Assembly (NCBI GenBank): GCA_900769325.1
Contig: CAAGGF010000040.1
Location: 1 to 38,221 of the forward strand
Source of the DNA: Spirochaetia bacterium
GTDB taxonomy: Bacteria; Spirochaetota; Spirochaetia; Treponematales; Treponemataceae
Length of the DNA stretch: 38,221 nt
Direction: 5' to 3'
Shown here: positions 23,380 through 31,500 of the stretch, piece after piece
Layout: each line of letters begins with the position of its first letter
Numbering within the stretch: the stretch's first letter is position 1
Notes under the pieces: generated by a model
Database searches by the model: none
Seen by the model: the letters and a program-made list of their open reading frames with translations, nothing else
Told to the model about the DNA's origin: nothing
Made by a program: the position numbers and the translations under genes

Positions 23380-24558
23380 TTAGGGGTTGAATCTTTTATA
23401 GATTTCCTTGACTTTTTCGAAAAGTTCGTCCATGGCTTTTTTTTCTGTTTCAAAACCGAAACTGAATCTTACTGCTGTTTCGCTTAAAGATTCTGGAATG
23501 TTCATTGCCTTTAATACAGGACGGTTATTTTTTTTTGCAGAACATGCACTTCCTGTTGAAATGTAAAAGCCTTCAGCATCCAGTGCCCTAAGCATTACCT
23601 GACCCGGAATATTTTTGAACGCTGCCTGTACGACCCATGGAGAATAATCATCTGGTTTTGAAAGCCGGTTTTCAGGAATTAAAGAAACGCCGTCTAACTG
23701 TAATAATTTTTTTATAAAATCCGAAGTGTATTCTTTTTGCTTTTCAAAGCGTTCGCTGGCAGAAGAATTTTCTTTTCTTATGAAATATTTTTCAAGGCAT
23801 TTTGAAAACGCTACCGCTCCGAAAAGATTTTCTGTTCCGCTTCTTATGTATTTTTCCTGACCGCCGCCTTTTAAAAAAGGTTCGATTGTATCTTTTAAAT
23901 ACAGAATTCCGATTCCGCGCGGTCCTGAAATTTTGTGTGCAGAAAAGGATGCACTGTCGATTCCGTCAAATGAAATGTCTAAAGGAATTTTTCCGGCCGC
24001 CTGAACGCAGTCAATGTGAAATTTCGGTTTTCTTTTTCCGTTGTAGAATTTTTTTAGAAGTTCTGCGATTTGGTAAACAGGCTGAATGGCTCCGGTTTCG
24101 TTGTTGACAGCCATTATTGAAACAAAGACTGTATCTTCGGAAAGGCATTTTTCTACGCTTGAAGGCGTTATGATTCCGTCGGGTGATGAAGGAATGAAAA
24201 CAGTTTTCCAGCCGCATTTTTGAAGTGAAGATGCCATTTCTCTGTTTGCAGGGTGTTCAATTGAACTTAAAAGAACCGTTCCTTTTTTAGGCCTATTTAA
24301 AACTGAAAGAAGAGGAATATGATTGCTTTCTGTTCCGCCTGAAGTAAAGTAAATTTGTTCTGGTTTTACGCCTAAAACTGAAGCACATTTTTCTCGAGAA
24401 GATTCAAGAACTGACCTTGCCTCTTTTCCGCCTGTATGAATGCTACTTGGATTTGCCCATGCAGATTGTGAAATTTCTAGTGCTTCCTGGAGGATTTGTT
24501 TGTCTGAAGGGGAAGTTGAGGCCCAGTCGAAATAGTGAAATTTTTGTTCTTCTGTCAT
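23380..24558 (-). CDS. Cysteine desulfurase (NifS/IscS family)
   Basis: This PLP enzyme takes sulfur from cysteine for Fe-S clusters or tRNA thiolation. Conserved points are YFDWASTSP, the N-terminal ANPSSIHTGGKEARSVLE, YFTSGGTESNH, SIEHPANRE, VNNETGAIQPV, HIDCVQAAGK, the PLP lysine in SAHKISGPRGIG, and RSGTENLFG. The catalytic cysteine is in STGSACSAKKN. Normally the enzyme works with a scaffold protein; none is nearby. It is the last gene of the tmk-to-desulfurase operon, starting one base after the aroB stop (TAATATG). Confidence 0.93.
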   Translation of the reverse strand: MTEEQKFHYFDWASTSPSDKQILQEALEISQSAWANPSSIHTGGKEARSVLESSREKCASVLGVKPEQIYFTSGGTESNHIPLLSVLNRPKKGTVLLSSIEHPANREMASSLQKCGWKTVFIPSSPDGIITPSSVEKCLSEDTVFVSIMAVNNETGAIQPVYQIAELLKKFYNGKRKPKFHIDCVQAAGKIPLDISFDGIDSASFSAHKISGPRGIGILYLKDTIEPFLKGGGQEKYIRSGTENLFGAVAFSKCLEKYFIRKENSSASERFEKQKEYTSDFIKKLLQLDGVSLIPENRLSKPDDYSPWVVQAAFKNIPGQVMLRALDAEGFYISTGSACSAKKNNRPVLKAMNIPESLSETAVRFSFGFETEKKAMDELFEKVKEIYKRFNP

Positions 24559-24559
24559 A

Positions 24560-25690
24560 TTATTTTACTGTAAGTACGCTTAAAATTTCTTCGTCGGTGA
24601 ATTCTTTTGTGAAAGTATCGCAAAGTCCTTTTTGAAGAACCAGTTTGATTTTTTCGTGAGAATTTTTTTTGTCTTTGTGCATGGCAGTTAAAAGCCGCTC
24701 TCCGGTTCCGCCACCTAAAATTAAAGAATGAACCGGTTTTGTTTCCCAGCCGTAGTCGCTTAAAATGTTTAAAACTTCGTCTTTGTAGCTTTCAAGGCAG
24801 AAATCAAATTTTGCACTCAAATCAAGTGCACGCCCGATTCCCCATGCAACTGCATCTCCGTGAGCGATGTTTCCAAGTCCGACGATAGTTTCAAGCGCAT
24901 GACCGAATGTGTGCCCGAAATTTAAAAACATTCTTTCGTTTTTTTCCGTGAAGTCTCTTTCAACGACATTTCCTTTTGCACTTGCACTTGCCTGAATGAT
25001 TTTAGTCAGAATTTCAGGGTCGCGTTCAAGAATTTTTTGTTTTTCTGTTTTAAAAATATTGTAAAGGTTTTTGTCGTATAAAAGGGAAGTTTTAAATGCT
25101 TCTGCAAGCCCTGAACGGAACTGCTCTTTTGAAAGCGATTTTAAAAATTCCGGAAACATGTAGATTTTCTGTGCAGGAAAAAAACTTCCAATCATATTTT
25201 TGTAGTTGTCAAAATCGCATCCTGTTTTTCCGCCGATTGAAGCATCTACCATTGCAAGAAGCGTTGTAGGAACGAATTCAACATGTGCTCCGCGTTTAAA
25301 AAGTGAAGCTGCAAATCCCGTTAAGTCGCAGATTACGCCACCGCCAATTCCGACGAAAAGATCTTTTCTTGCAAAACCTGCATCTACGGCTGTTTTTACG
25401 ATTGTAAGTACGCTTTCTATGTTTTTGTATGCTTCTCCTGAACCTAAAATTATAAGTTCATCGTTTTTGCATTTGCCGTCTGTAAAGTTTTTTATAAAAT
25501 CAACCATGCATGGAAGTGTTGCAACTGTTGCATCTGTTACAAAACACCGCCGCTGAAAATCGTTTTTGCCAGGCTGATAGATTTCTGTTAAATTTGGTGT
25601 AGAATTTGTGAAGAAAATTTGAGTTTCATCTGTTCCGACATAGATGGAAGGATATTTTACCGTCATGGAATTGTTGTTTAAGTCGTTCAT
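24560..25690 (-). CDS. aroB: 3-dehydroquinate synthase
   Basis: AroB makes 3-dehydroquinate from DAHP in the shikimate pathway, using NAD and a metal. The NAD/active-site blocks are present: IGGGVICDLTGFAASLFKRGAHVEFVPTTLLAMVDASIGGKTGCDF, FRSGLAEAFKTSLL, and the metal-binding NFGHTFGHALE with HGDAVAWGI. The start is uncertain. I give the ATG at 25690 (MNDLNNN), ten bases after the preceding stop. A TTG at 25726 would overlap that gene, and an ATG at 25666 (MTVKYPS) is also possible. No other aro gene is in the window. Confidence 0.93.
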   Translation of the reverse strand: MNDLNNNSMTVKYPSIYVGTDETQIFFTNSTPNLTEIYQPGKNDFQRRCFVTDATVATLPCMVDFIKNFTDGKCKNDELIILGSGEAYKNIESVLTIVKTAVDAGFARKDLFVGIGGGVICDLTGFAASLFKRGAHVEFVPTTLLAMVDASIGGKTGCDFDNYKNMIGSFFPAQKIYMFPEFLKSLSKEQFRSGLAEAFKTSLLYDKNLYNIFKTEKQKILERDPEILTKIIQASASAKGNVVERDFTEKNERMFLNFGHTFGHALETIVGLGNIAHGDAVAWGIGRALDLSAKFDFCLESYKDEVLNILSDYGWETKPVHSLILGGGTGERLLTAMHKDKKNSHEKIKLVLQKGLCDTFTKEFTDEEILSVLTVK

Positions 25691-25700
25691 AGAGTATATA

Positions 25701-26327
25701 TTAGTAACTTTTTGACGGAGTTTCAAGGAATTCTTTCTGAACTTTTTTTACCCTTTCTATTTCACGATTTAAAATTTTTTCGTAATCCAGGTCGCCTGTT
25801 TTTATTCTTTCCCGTTCATCTTCCCACGCTTGTCTTTTAGTGATGAAAAGAAAATTAAAATCCTTTACATTTGCCTTTTCTGCCCAGAGTTTTGCTTCTT
25901 TCCAATAGTAAAGTCCTGCTTCGTATAAGGAAAGCGTTTTTTCAAGGTTTCTCAAGTATTCGTCCTTCCACGGAGCATCATAAAAATTCTTTGCTTTTTT
26001 ATCGTAAATCCTGCCAAGTCGCAAATGCTGCTCGATTAATTTTAAATTTATGTGCATTTGAAAAAGATATCTGTATTTTTCCCATTCTTTTTCTGTTGTG
26101 ATTCCAGCGTCGCAGAAAAGCGGATTGCAGAAATCAGAAAGAGTTGCTTTTTCAAGGTAGTATATGTTTTCGATGCAGTCGTCAGGATTTTGTGCATAGT
26201 GAATGTGATAAAGTTTGTACCAGTCTTCCTTGTATTTTACGGCGTATGGAAAAAAGTTTTGCGGAAGAGAAAAAATTAAAATTGAAAAAAGAATTATTTT
26301 AGAAAATCCTGAAAATTGCTTTTTCAT
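25701..26327 (-). CDS. Secreted helical protein of unknown function
   Basis: I do not recognise a family. The N-terminus has a signal peptide (IILFSILIFSLPQNFFPYA) without a lipobox. The mature part is helical and rich in aromatic and charged residues (EDWYKLYHIHYAQNPDDCIENIYYLEKA; LRNLEKTLSLYEAGLYYWKEAKLWAEKA; EKILNREIERVKKVQKEF). It may have TPR-like pairing. It is probably periplasmic. It starts two bases after the tmk stop and ends ten bases before aroB, so it is made with two cytoplasmic enzymes to which it has no obvious link. Confidence 0.7.
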   Translation of the reverse strand: MKKQFSGFSKIILFSILIFSLPQNFFPYAVKYKEDWYKLYHIHYAQNPDDCIENIYYLEKATLSDFCNPLFCDAGITTEKEWEKYRYLFQMHINLKLIEQHLRLGRIYDKKAKNFYDAPWKDEYLRNLEKTLSLYEAGLYYWKEAKLWAEKANVKDFNFLFITKRQAWEDERERIKTGDLDYEKILNREIERVKKVQKEFLETPSKSY

Positions 26328-26329
26328 AT

Positions 26330-26953
26330 TCAGTTTATCGGAATATTTTTAAGCGAACTCCATATTATTTCTGAAATTTCGTCAATCGGTTTTTCGGCAT
26401 CGATTGTAATGATTTTCATTCCTTGAGATTTTTCGGGTTGCCTGTAGCTGTTTATCACTTGGTCGTAAAGGGATGCGGTCTTTTTTTGAAATTCTATTTT
26501 TTCGTAGATTTCTGTTTTTTCTCCTCGGGATGTAACTCGGCTGATTGAAATTTCGGGGTTAATTTTAAAATAGAAAAGAATTTCAGGAAGCGGAAAAAGG
26601 CTGTTTAAATGTTCCGGGAAGTCTTTTCCGCATGAAACAGACTGATATGCAAGGCTTGAAAAAAAGTATCTGTCGCTCAAGGCAATTTTTCCGTTTTGAA
26701 TCTGTTCAAGAATTCCGTCTTTACCGTAAAGGTGTTCGCATCTGTCAGCTGCAAAGAGAAACGATGCGGTTTTTTCATTTACGGAAAATTCCCCTTTGAG
26801 CATTCGCCTTAGAAAAAGTCCTGTTTCATTTTTTGTTGGTTCTGCACTTACGAAAATTTTTTCTTTTGGAAATCGTTCTGCAAGTTTTTTAATTTGCGTC
26901 GTCGTTCCAGAACCGTCTATTCCTTCAAAAACAATAAAATTCTTTAACATCAT
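26330..26953 (-). CDS. tmk: Thymidylate kinase
   Basis: Tmk phosphorylates dTMP to dTDP. Conserved parts are the P-loop region FIVFEGIDGSGTTTQIKKLAERF, the DRY-type motif ALSDRYFFSSLAYQS, the LID region and a C-terminal IITIDAEKPIDEI. The P-loop reads GSGTTT, lacking the usual Lys (GxGKST). The same variant occurs in some other bacterial Tmk proteins as I recall, so it is probably active. I chose the ATG at 26953 because AGGTG lies six bases upstream; a GTG at 26962 would overlap that site. The gene heads a minus-strand operon. Confidence 0.9.
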   Translation of the reverse strand: MMLKNFIVFEGIDGSGTTTQIKKLAERFPKEKIFVSAEPTKNETGLFLRRMLKGEFSVNEKTASFLFAADRCEHLYGKDGILEQIQNGKIALSDRYFFSSLAYQSVSCGKDFPEHLNSLFPLPEILFYFKINPEISISRVTSRGEKTEIYEKIEFQKKTASLYDQVINSYRQPEKSQGMKIITIDAEKPIDEISEIIWSSLKNIPIN

Positions 26954-26984
26954 ATTAAACACCTATAAAAAAATAGTAGAATAC

Positions 26985-27014
26985 ATTATAATAGAATTTA
27001 TTGTAAACAGGCAA
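26985..27014 (-). promoter_or_regulatory. Promoter of tmk, overlapping a -10 for tamB
   Basis: On the minus strand TTGCCT (27009-27014), an 18-base spacer and TATAAT (26985-26990) form the tmk promoter. On the plus strand TATAAT at 26987-26992 is a -10 candidate for tamB, 22 bases before its ATG, without a visible -35. The two -10 boxes overlap, so polymerase could not occupy both at once. Confidence 0.5.
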
Positions 27015-30000
27015 ATGAAAAATTTTAAAAAGAAAGATAAATTTTTTATTTATATTTTTCTCACTGTCGTTCTCATTTCTCTTTCGGGAACGGTTCCTTT
27101 GTATTTAAAAATTTCAAATGCCATAAAAAGTTCAATCGTAAAAAATATTAAAGATTTTCAGGAAAAAACAGGACTTTTGGTTTCTTACGATTCTATTTCA
27201 CCTTCAATTTTGACCGGAATAAAAATAAATTCGGTTTCGCTTTCAGATTTCAAGTCTGAAAAACGAATCCTTGAGGTAAACTCATGCCTTCTTGAATACA
27301 ATCTTTTAAAAATTTTTTCAAGTAAACCTTACGAAATTTTCCAGTCGCTTGTAATTGACGGTCTTCATTTCGATTTTGATAAAACCACAGATTTTACAAT
27401 TTTTGAAAATTTAAAATCTCTTCTTTCGCTTTCAGAAAAGGAAGAAAATCCTGAAGAAAAAAAAATAGATTTTTCAAATTTAAAATTAAATTTTCCGTTC
27501 GATGTCACTGTAAAAAATATCGAAATAAATTATTCAACTTTTTCGTCAAAATATTCTGTTCTTTTGCGGAAAATCGGTTTTGATTTCAGTTCGCGTGACA
27601 AATCGGCTTCAGTTTTAATCGACGGAAATGTTTTTGCTTCAGTAAACGGCCGAAATTATTCAGGAAAATTTTTGACTAACGGAGTTTTGCGCGAAAATTT
27701 TACCGGAAGTTCGCTTATATTCAGGTTTTCAAATATTTCAGACGGCGATTTTAATCTTTCAAGAATGAATCTTTTGCTTGAATATTCAGACGAGACTTTT
27801 TCTTTAAAAACCGTGCAGAATAATTATCCGCTTTTCATAAGTGGAACTTTTAATCCTTCAACAAAAGAGGCTGGTCTTTCTGTTAAAACAAATAATCTTA
27901 CGGCTTCTTCACTTGTTACGACATCAAAAAAGAGGGAACTTTCTCAGAAATTAAAAAATCTTTCTGTTTCAGTTTCCCTCGATGCTTTTTCTGACATTTC
28001 CGAAAAAACTCTTTCGTATTCGTCTTCGGGAAACATACAATATTTAATTGAAACGGATGATGTTTTTGCTGTTTCTTACGATTTTTCCGGCGATGAAAAA
28101 GAAATTTCGTTTTCAAATTTAAATGCAGACAGTTCTTTCTGTAAAGCGGATTTTTCAGGCGGTTTTGATTTTAAAAATTTTTCGCTTTTCGGTTTTTTGG
28201 ATGTAAAAAAGGTAAAGTTAAAAAACGGTCTTGAAATTTCTTCAGAAATTTATTTTGACCGGCTTGAAAAAGGTTTTATGGCATTTTCACCGCAAGTTTT
28301 TTTAGGTGAAAAAGTTTTTACAGCCCTTGAAATCGTTGTCCGCCCGGAAAAAGATTCGTTTGATTTTGATTTTGAAGTTTCAGATTATGCCCACGAAGAT
28401 TCTGAAAATCCAGGCCTTATAGAAATCGGCGGTTCTTTTATCCCAAAAGAAAAATATTTTCAGGTGAGCCTTGGTGTTTCAAACTTATTTTTAGACAGCA
28501 TTGCACAGACCGCTTTTCTTTTAGTTTCTCCGCAAAAAGAAATGAACATTGCAAAACTGAAAGATTATGTTTTCAACGGCGAATTTTTTGCTTCTTCTGA
28601 TTTGGAAACATTAACTTTCAATGTTCCGTATGCGTATGCGGCAAATGTTAAATCCGATGACGAATTCCTTTACATTTCTCTTGACGGAAACAACAATTCT
28701 TTGCAGATGTCAAGGTGCGATTACATTAAAAAAGGAAAGAAAACATCGTTTCAGGCTCAACTTGACAGGAATCCCGGTTCAGACGATTTTTTTATGAGTT
28801 TGAATTTCACGCTGAATTCGATTCCTTACTATTTTACAGGTTCCCTGATGCCGGGCGTTTTAAATATTTCAGGCGATTACGGAACAAATCTTGTCCTTTA
28901 CAAGTCAAAGAAAAACAGGTACGACGGTTCATTTTCGTTTGAAAATCTTCCGGTTTCGTTTGGAAATGCAGTTTTTTCGTGTGCACTTGATTCTGCCTTG
29001 AGTTTTACGATAGAAGACGGAATAAATGTTCAGATTGCAAATTTTTCAGTTTCCGAGACGACATCTCGTTTTAAATTCTATCCGAAATTCAGTTTGAAAG
29101 GTGAAGCAACTTCAGACGGAATTATTTTAAACGAAATGATTTATTCAGACATTTATTCAACTCTTTCAGGAAATGCTGTCGGAACATGGCAGTTTTCAAA
29201 AGGAATTTTTGAGGCTTTATCGTTTGAAATGTCTGCTTCTTCAGAAAACGAATCTGTTTCGCTTGATTTTAAGGCATCAAACCTGGAATTAAAAGAAATT
29301 TCTGGAAAAACTTTTAAAGAAAATCTTTATCTAAACTCGCAGATTGTCCTTGATAATTTTAATTTAAATCGGTTTTCAATAGAAGAAAGTGAAAATAATT
29401 CTGTTTCGGCTTCTCTTGTAATGGCAGGAAGTATAAACGAACCTTACATCGGCTTAAATGTCAGTAATGCAAGCGTTATGTTTACGGGAAATATTCTTTC
29501 AACAAATTTTACAGCATTTGTAGAGGATAAAAAACTTTCCGTAAGCGATTTTTATTTAAAATACAACAATATCGAATTAAAACACCTTTCTTTAGGTTTT
29601 GATTTTGACGCTTTTGAAGGAAATGCCGAAACTTCTGTTTTTGTAGAACTGAACGACGGTTCTGTTACGATTCCTGTAAAACTTTCTCTGTTTGATGTAC
29701 AAAAAACTGAAGACTCTTTTTTACCGAAAAATTTTAAGGCAAAACTTGAAAGCCGAAATATAAACGGTTCGATTTTTAAAAATCCATTTGATTTTGAAAT
29801 TCTTGCACTTTGTTCCCCTGAAAAAGTTTCTTTTTCCGCTTCAGATTATACTGGCATAACTGGAGAAATTTTAAAAAACGGCGATTTAACTGTTTCTGCA
29901 CCAAGCTTTTCAGCCGTTTCTTTTGATGCACGCGGAAACATTGCATCGAAAGACCTTTTTATAAATGTTTCAAAAATCAGCGTAAATCTTTCTGAAATTT

Positions 30001-31382
30001 TTAAAAATCTTTCGCTTAAAAAAATCGATGTTCCGAAAGGTTTTGTAAACGGACAGGTTTTGATTACGGGATTAAAAAGCGATCCTTATTTTCAGGGAAA
30101 ACTTCTTGCATCTTCTGTGGAACTTTCTCTTCCGCTACTTGTTTCAAACCGAATTTCTATTCCTTCTGCAAAAATCGATGTCGAGCACAATGAATTTATT
30201 CTTTTAAAAACTTCTGGAAAAGTGAAAAAAGATTATGAAATTTTCCTCGAAGGAAAAATCGTCATGGACCGCTGGAAATTTGACCACGCTGAAGCAAATG
30301 TAAATACTTACGGAAAATATTTCCCTTGCGATTTAAATGTAAGGGTTGCGCAGTTTACAGGACTTGCAGATTTAGACTTGGATATTTATCTTGCAGACGG
30401 ATTTTTAGATGTTTCAGGCGATGTAAGAGTTCAGAAAACAAAGGCAAAAGTTTTAAACAGTCAGCTTCTACAAAAACCGCCGCGGAAAAAAACTCATATA
30501 CGGACAGATTTAAATATTTTCTTAGGCCCTCATGTAAACTTTCAGTTTGATCCGATTCTTCGCTGTCTTTTTGCACCTGATTCTGAGTTTAAGTTTAAAT
30601 ACAGCGAAGAAGACCGTTCTTTTTCTGTGGACGGAATCATCGAATTAAAATCAGGTGACATCGCTTATTTAAACAGAAACTTTTATTTAAAATCCGGAAC
30701 TCTGAAATTCAATGAAAATGACCCTGAATTCAATCCTATTATTTCTGTAAAAGCGGAAACAAGGGAAAAGGACGAAAACGGACACGATGTTACCATTATA
30801 ATGTCGGTTGAAAATCAGAGTCTTTTGGATTTTAGTCCGATTTTTTCTTCAATTCCTGCAAAATCAGAAACAGAAATCCGCACGCTTTTAGGTGAAATCG
30901 TAAAAGGTGACAGCGACAGTGTGACGAATCTTTTTATTGCTGCAAGTGATTACGCACTTCAGTCTCTTTTAGGACGCAGCGTAGAAAACAAGTTGCGAGA
31001 TTTTTTGAATTTTGATATATTATCAATCAGGACTTTAGTGCTTCAAAACGCATTTAAGTCTAGTTTTTTGAAAGACAAATCGCAGAATAAATCTGATGAT
31101 TTGACAATCGGTAACCTTTTAGACAATTCAACTGTTTATATAGGTAAATATATTGGAAGTGATTTATATCTTGATGCCCTGATGCACTGGTCTTACGATG
31201 AATCAAGGCAGAACGATTTTATGACGCCGGGCGGTCTTGTTTTTAAACCTGAAATTGGTCTGGAAATCGAAACTCCATTCGCTAATATCAAGTGGAAAAT
31301 GGCTCCTGAGTTTACAAATGTTTTCGACAGAAAATTAGTTTCTTCAACATCTGTAACGCTTTCATGGAAATTTTCATTCTAA
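27015..31382 (+). CDS. tamB: TamB-like translocation/assembly or lipid-transport protein
   Basis: This AsmA-superfamily protein spans the periplasm and is thought to move lipids to, or help build, the outer membrane. It is 1455 residues from the ATG at 27015; the open frame extends upstream into tmk but that part is not protein-like. An N-terminal membrane anchor (FFIYIFLTVVLISLSGTVPLYL) is followed by ~1200 residues of beta-repeat sequence. The C-terminal TamB (DUF490) domain includes IELKSGDIAYLNRNFYLKSGTLKFNENDPEFNPIISVKAET and LLGEIVKGD, and ends in a beta strand, WKFSF. It lies directly before bamA, the order reported for T. pallidum. Confidence 0.9.
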   Translation: MKNFKKKDKFFIYIFLTVVLISLSGTVPLYLKISNAIKSSIVKNIKDFQEKTGLLVSYDSISPSILTGIKINSVSLSDFKSEKRILEVNSCLLEYNLLKIFSSKPYEIFQSLVIDGLHFDFDKTTDFTIFENLKSLLSLSEKEENPEEKKIDFSNLKLNFPFDVTVKNIEINYSTFSSKYSVLLRKIGFDFSSRDKSASVLIDGNVFASVNGRNYSGKFLTNGVLRENFTGSSLIFRFSNISDGDFNLSRMNLLLEYSDETFSLKTVQNNYPLFISGTFNPSTKEAGLSVKTNNLTASSLVTTSKKRELSQKLKNLSVSVSLDAFSDISEKTLSYSSSGNIQYLIETDDVFAVSYDFSGDEKEISFSNLNADSSFCKADFSGGFDFKNFSLFGFLDVKKVKLKNGLEISSEIYFDRLEKGFMAFSPQVFLGEKVFTALEIVVRPEKDSFDFDFEVSDYAHEDSENPGLIEIGGSFIPKEKYFQVSLGVSNLFLDSIAQTAFLLVSPQKEMNIAKLKDYVFNGEFFASSDLETLTFNVPYAYAANVKSDDEFLYISLDGNNNSLQMSRCDYIKKGKKTSFQAQLDRNPGSDDFFMSLNFTLNSIPYYFTGSLMPGVLNISGDYGTNLVLYKSKKNRYDGSFSFENLPVSFGNAVFSCALDSALSFTIEDGINVQIANFSVSETTSRFKFYPKFSLKGEATSDGIILNEMIYSDIYSTLSGNAVGTWQFSKGIFEALSFEMSASSENESVSLDFKASNLELKEISGKTFKENLYLNSQIVLDNFNLNRFSIEESENNSVSASLVMAGSINEPYIGLNVSNASVMFTGNILSTNFTAFVEDKKLSVSDFYLKYNNIELKHLSLGFDFDAFEGNAETSVFVELNDGSVTIPVKLSLFDVQKTEDSFLPKNFKAKLESRNINGSIFKNPFDFEILALCSPEKVSFSASDYTGITGEILKNGDLTVSAPSFSAVSFDARGNIASKDLFINVSKISVNLSEIFKNLSLKKIDVPKGFVNGQVLITGLKSDPYFQGKLLASSVELSLPLLVSNRISIPSAKIDVEHNEFILLKTSGKVKKDYEIFLEGKIVMDRWKFDHAEANVNTYGKYFPCDLNVRVAQFTGLADLDLDIYLADGFLDVSGDVRVQKTKAKVLNSQLLQKPPRKKTHIRTDLNIFLGPHVNFQFDPILRCLFAPDSEFKFKYSEEDRSFSVDGIIELKSGDIAYLNRNFYLKSGTLKFNENDPEFNPIISVKAETREKDENGHDVTIIMSVENQSLLDFSPIFSSIPAKSETEIRTLLGEIVKGDSDSVTNLFIAASDYALQSLLGRSVENKLRDFLNFDILSIRTLVLQNAFKSSFLKDKSQNKSDDLTIGNLLDNSTVYIGKYIGSDLYLDALMHWSYDESRQNDFMTPGGLVFKPEIGLEIETPFANIKWKMAPEFTNVFDRKLVSSTSVTLSWKFSF

Positions 31383-31500
31383 AGTTTTTTTATGCGTGAA
31401 AATTTTCTTTTTTTGATGATTTTACGGCACTTTTTTAACGATTGTTTTAAGTGCTTAAATTTATAAAGAATTTTTAAATTCCTGTAATTTTGGAGTCATT

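Noticed and set aside
26796..27014. Upstream extension of the tamB frame into tmk
   Set aside because: It is antisense to the conserved N-terminus of tmk; the ATG at 27015 is followed directly by a good membrane anchor.
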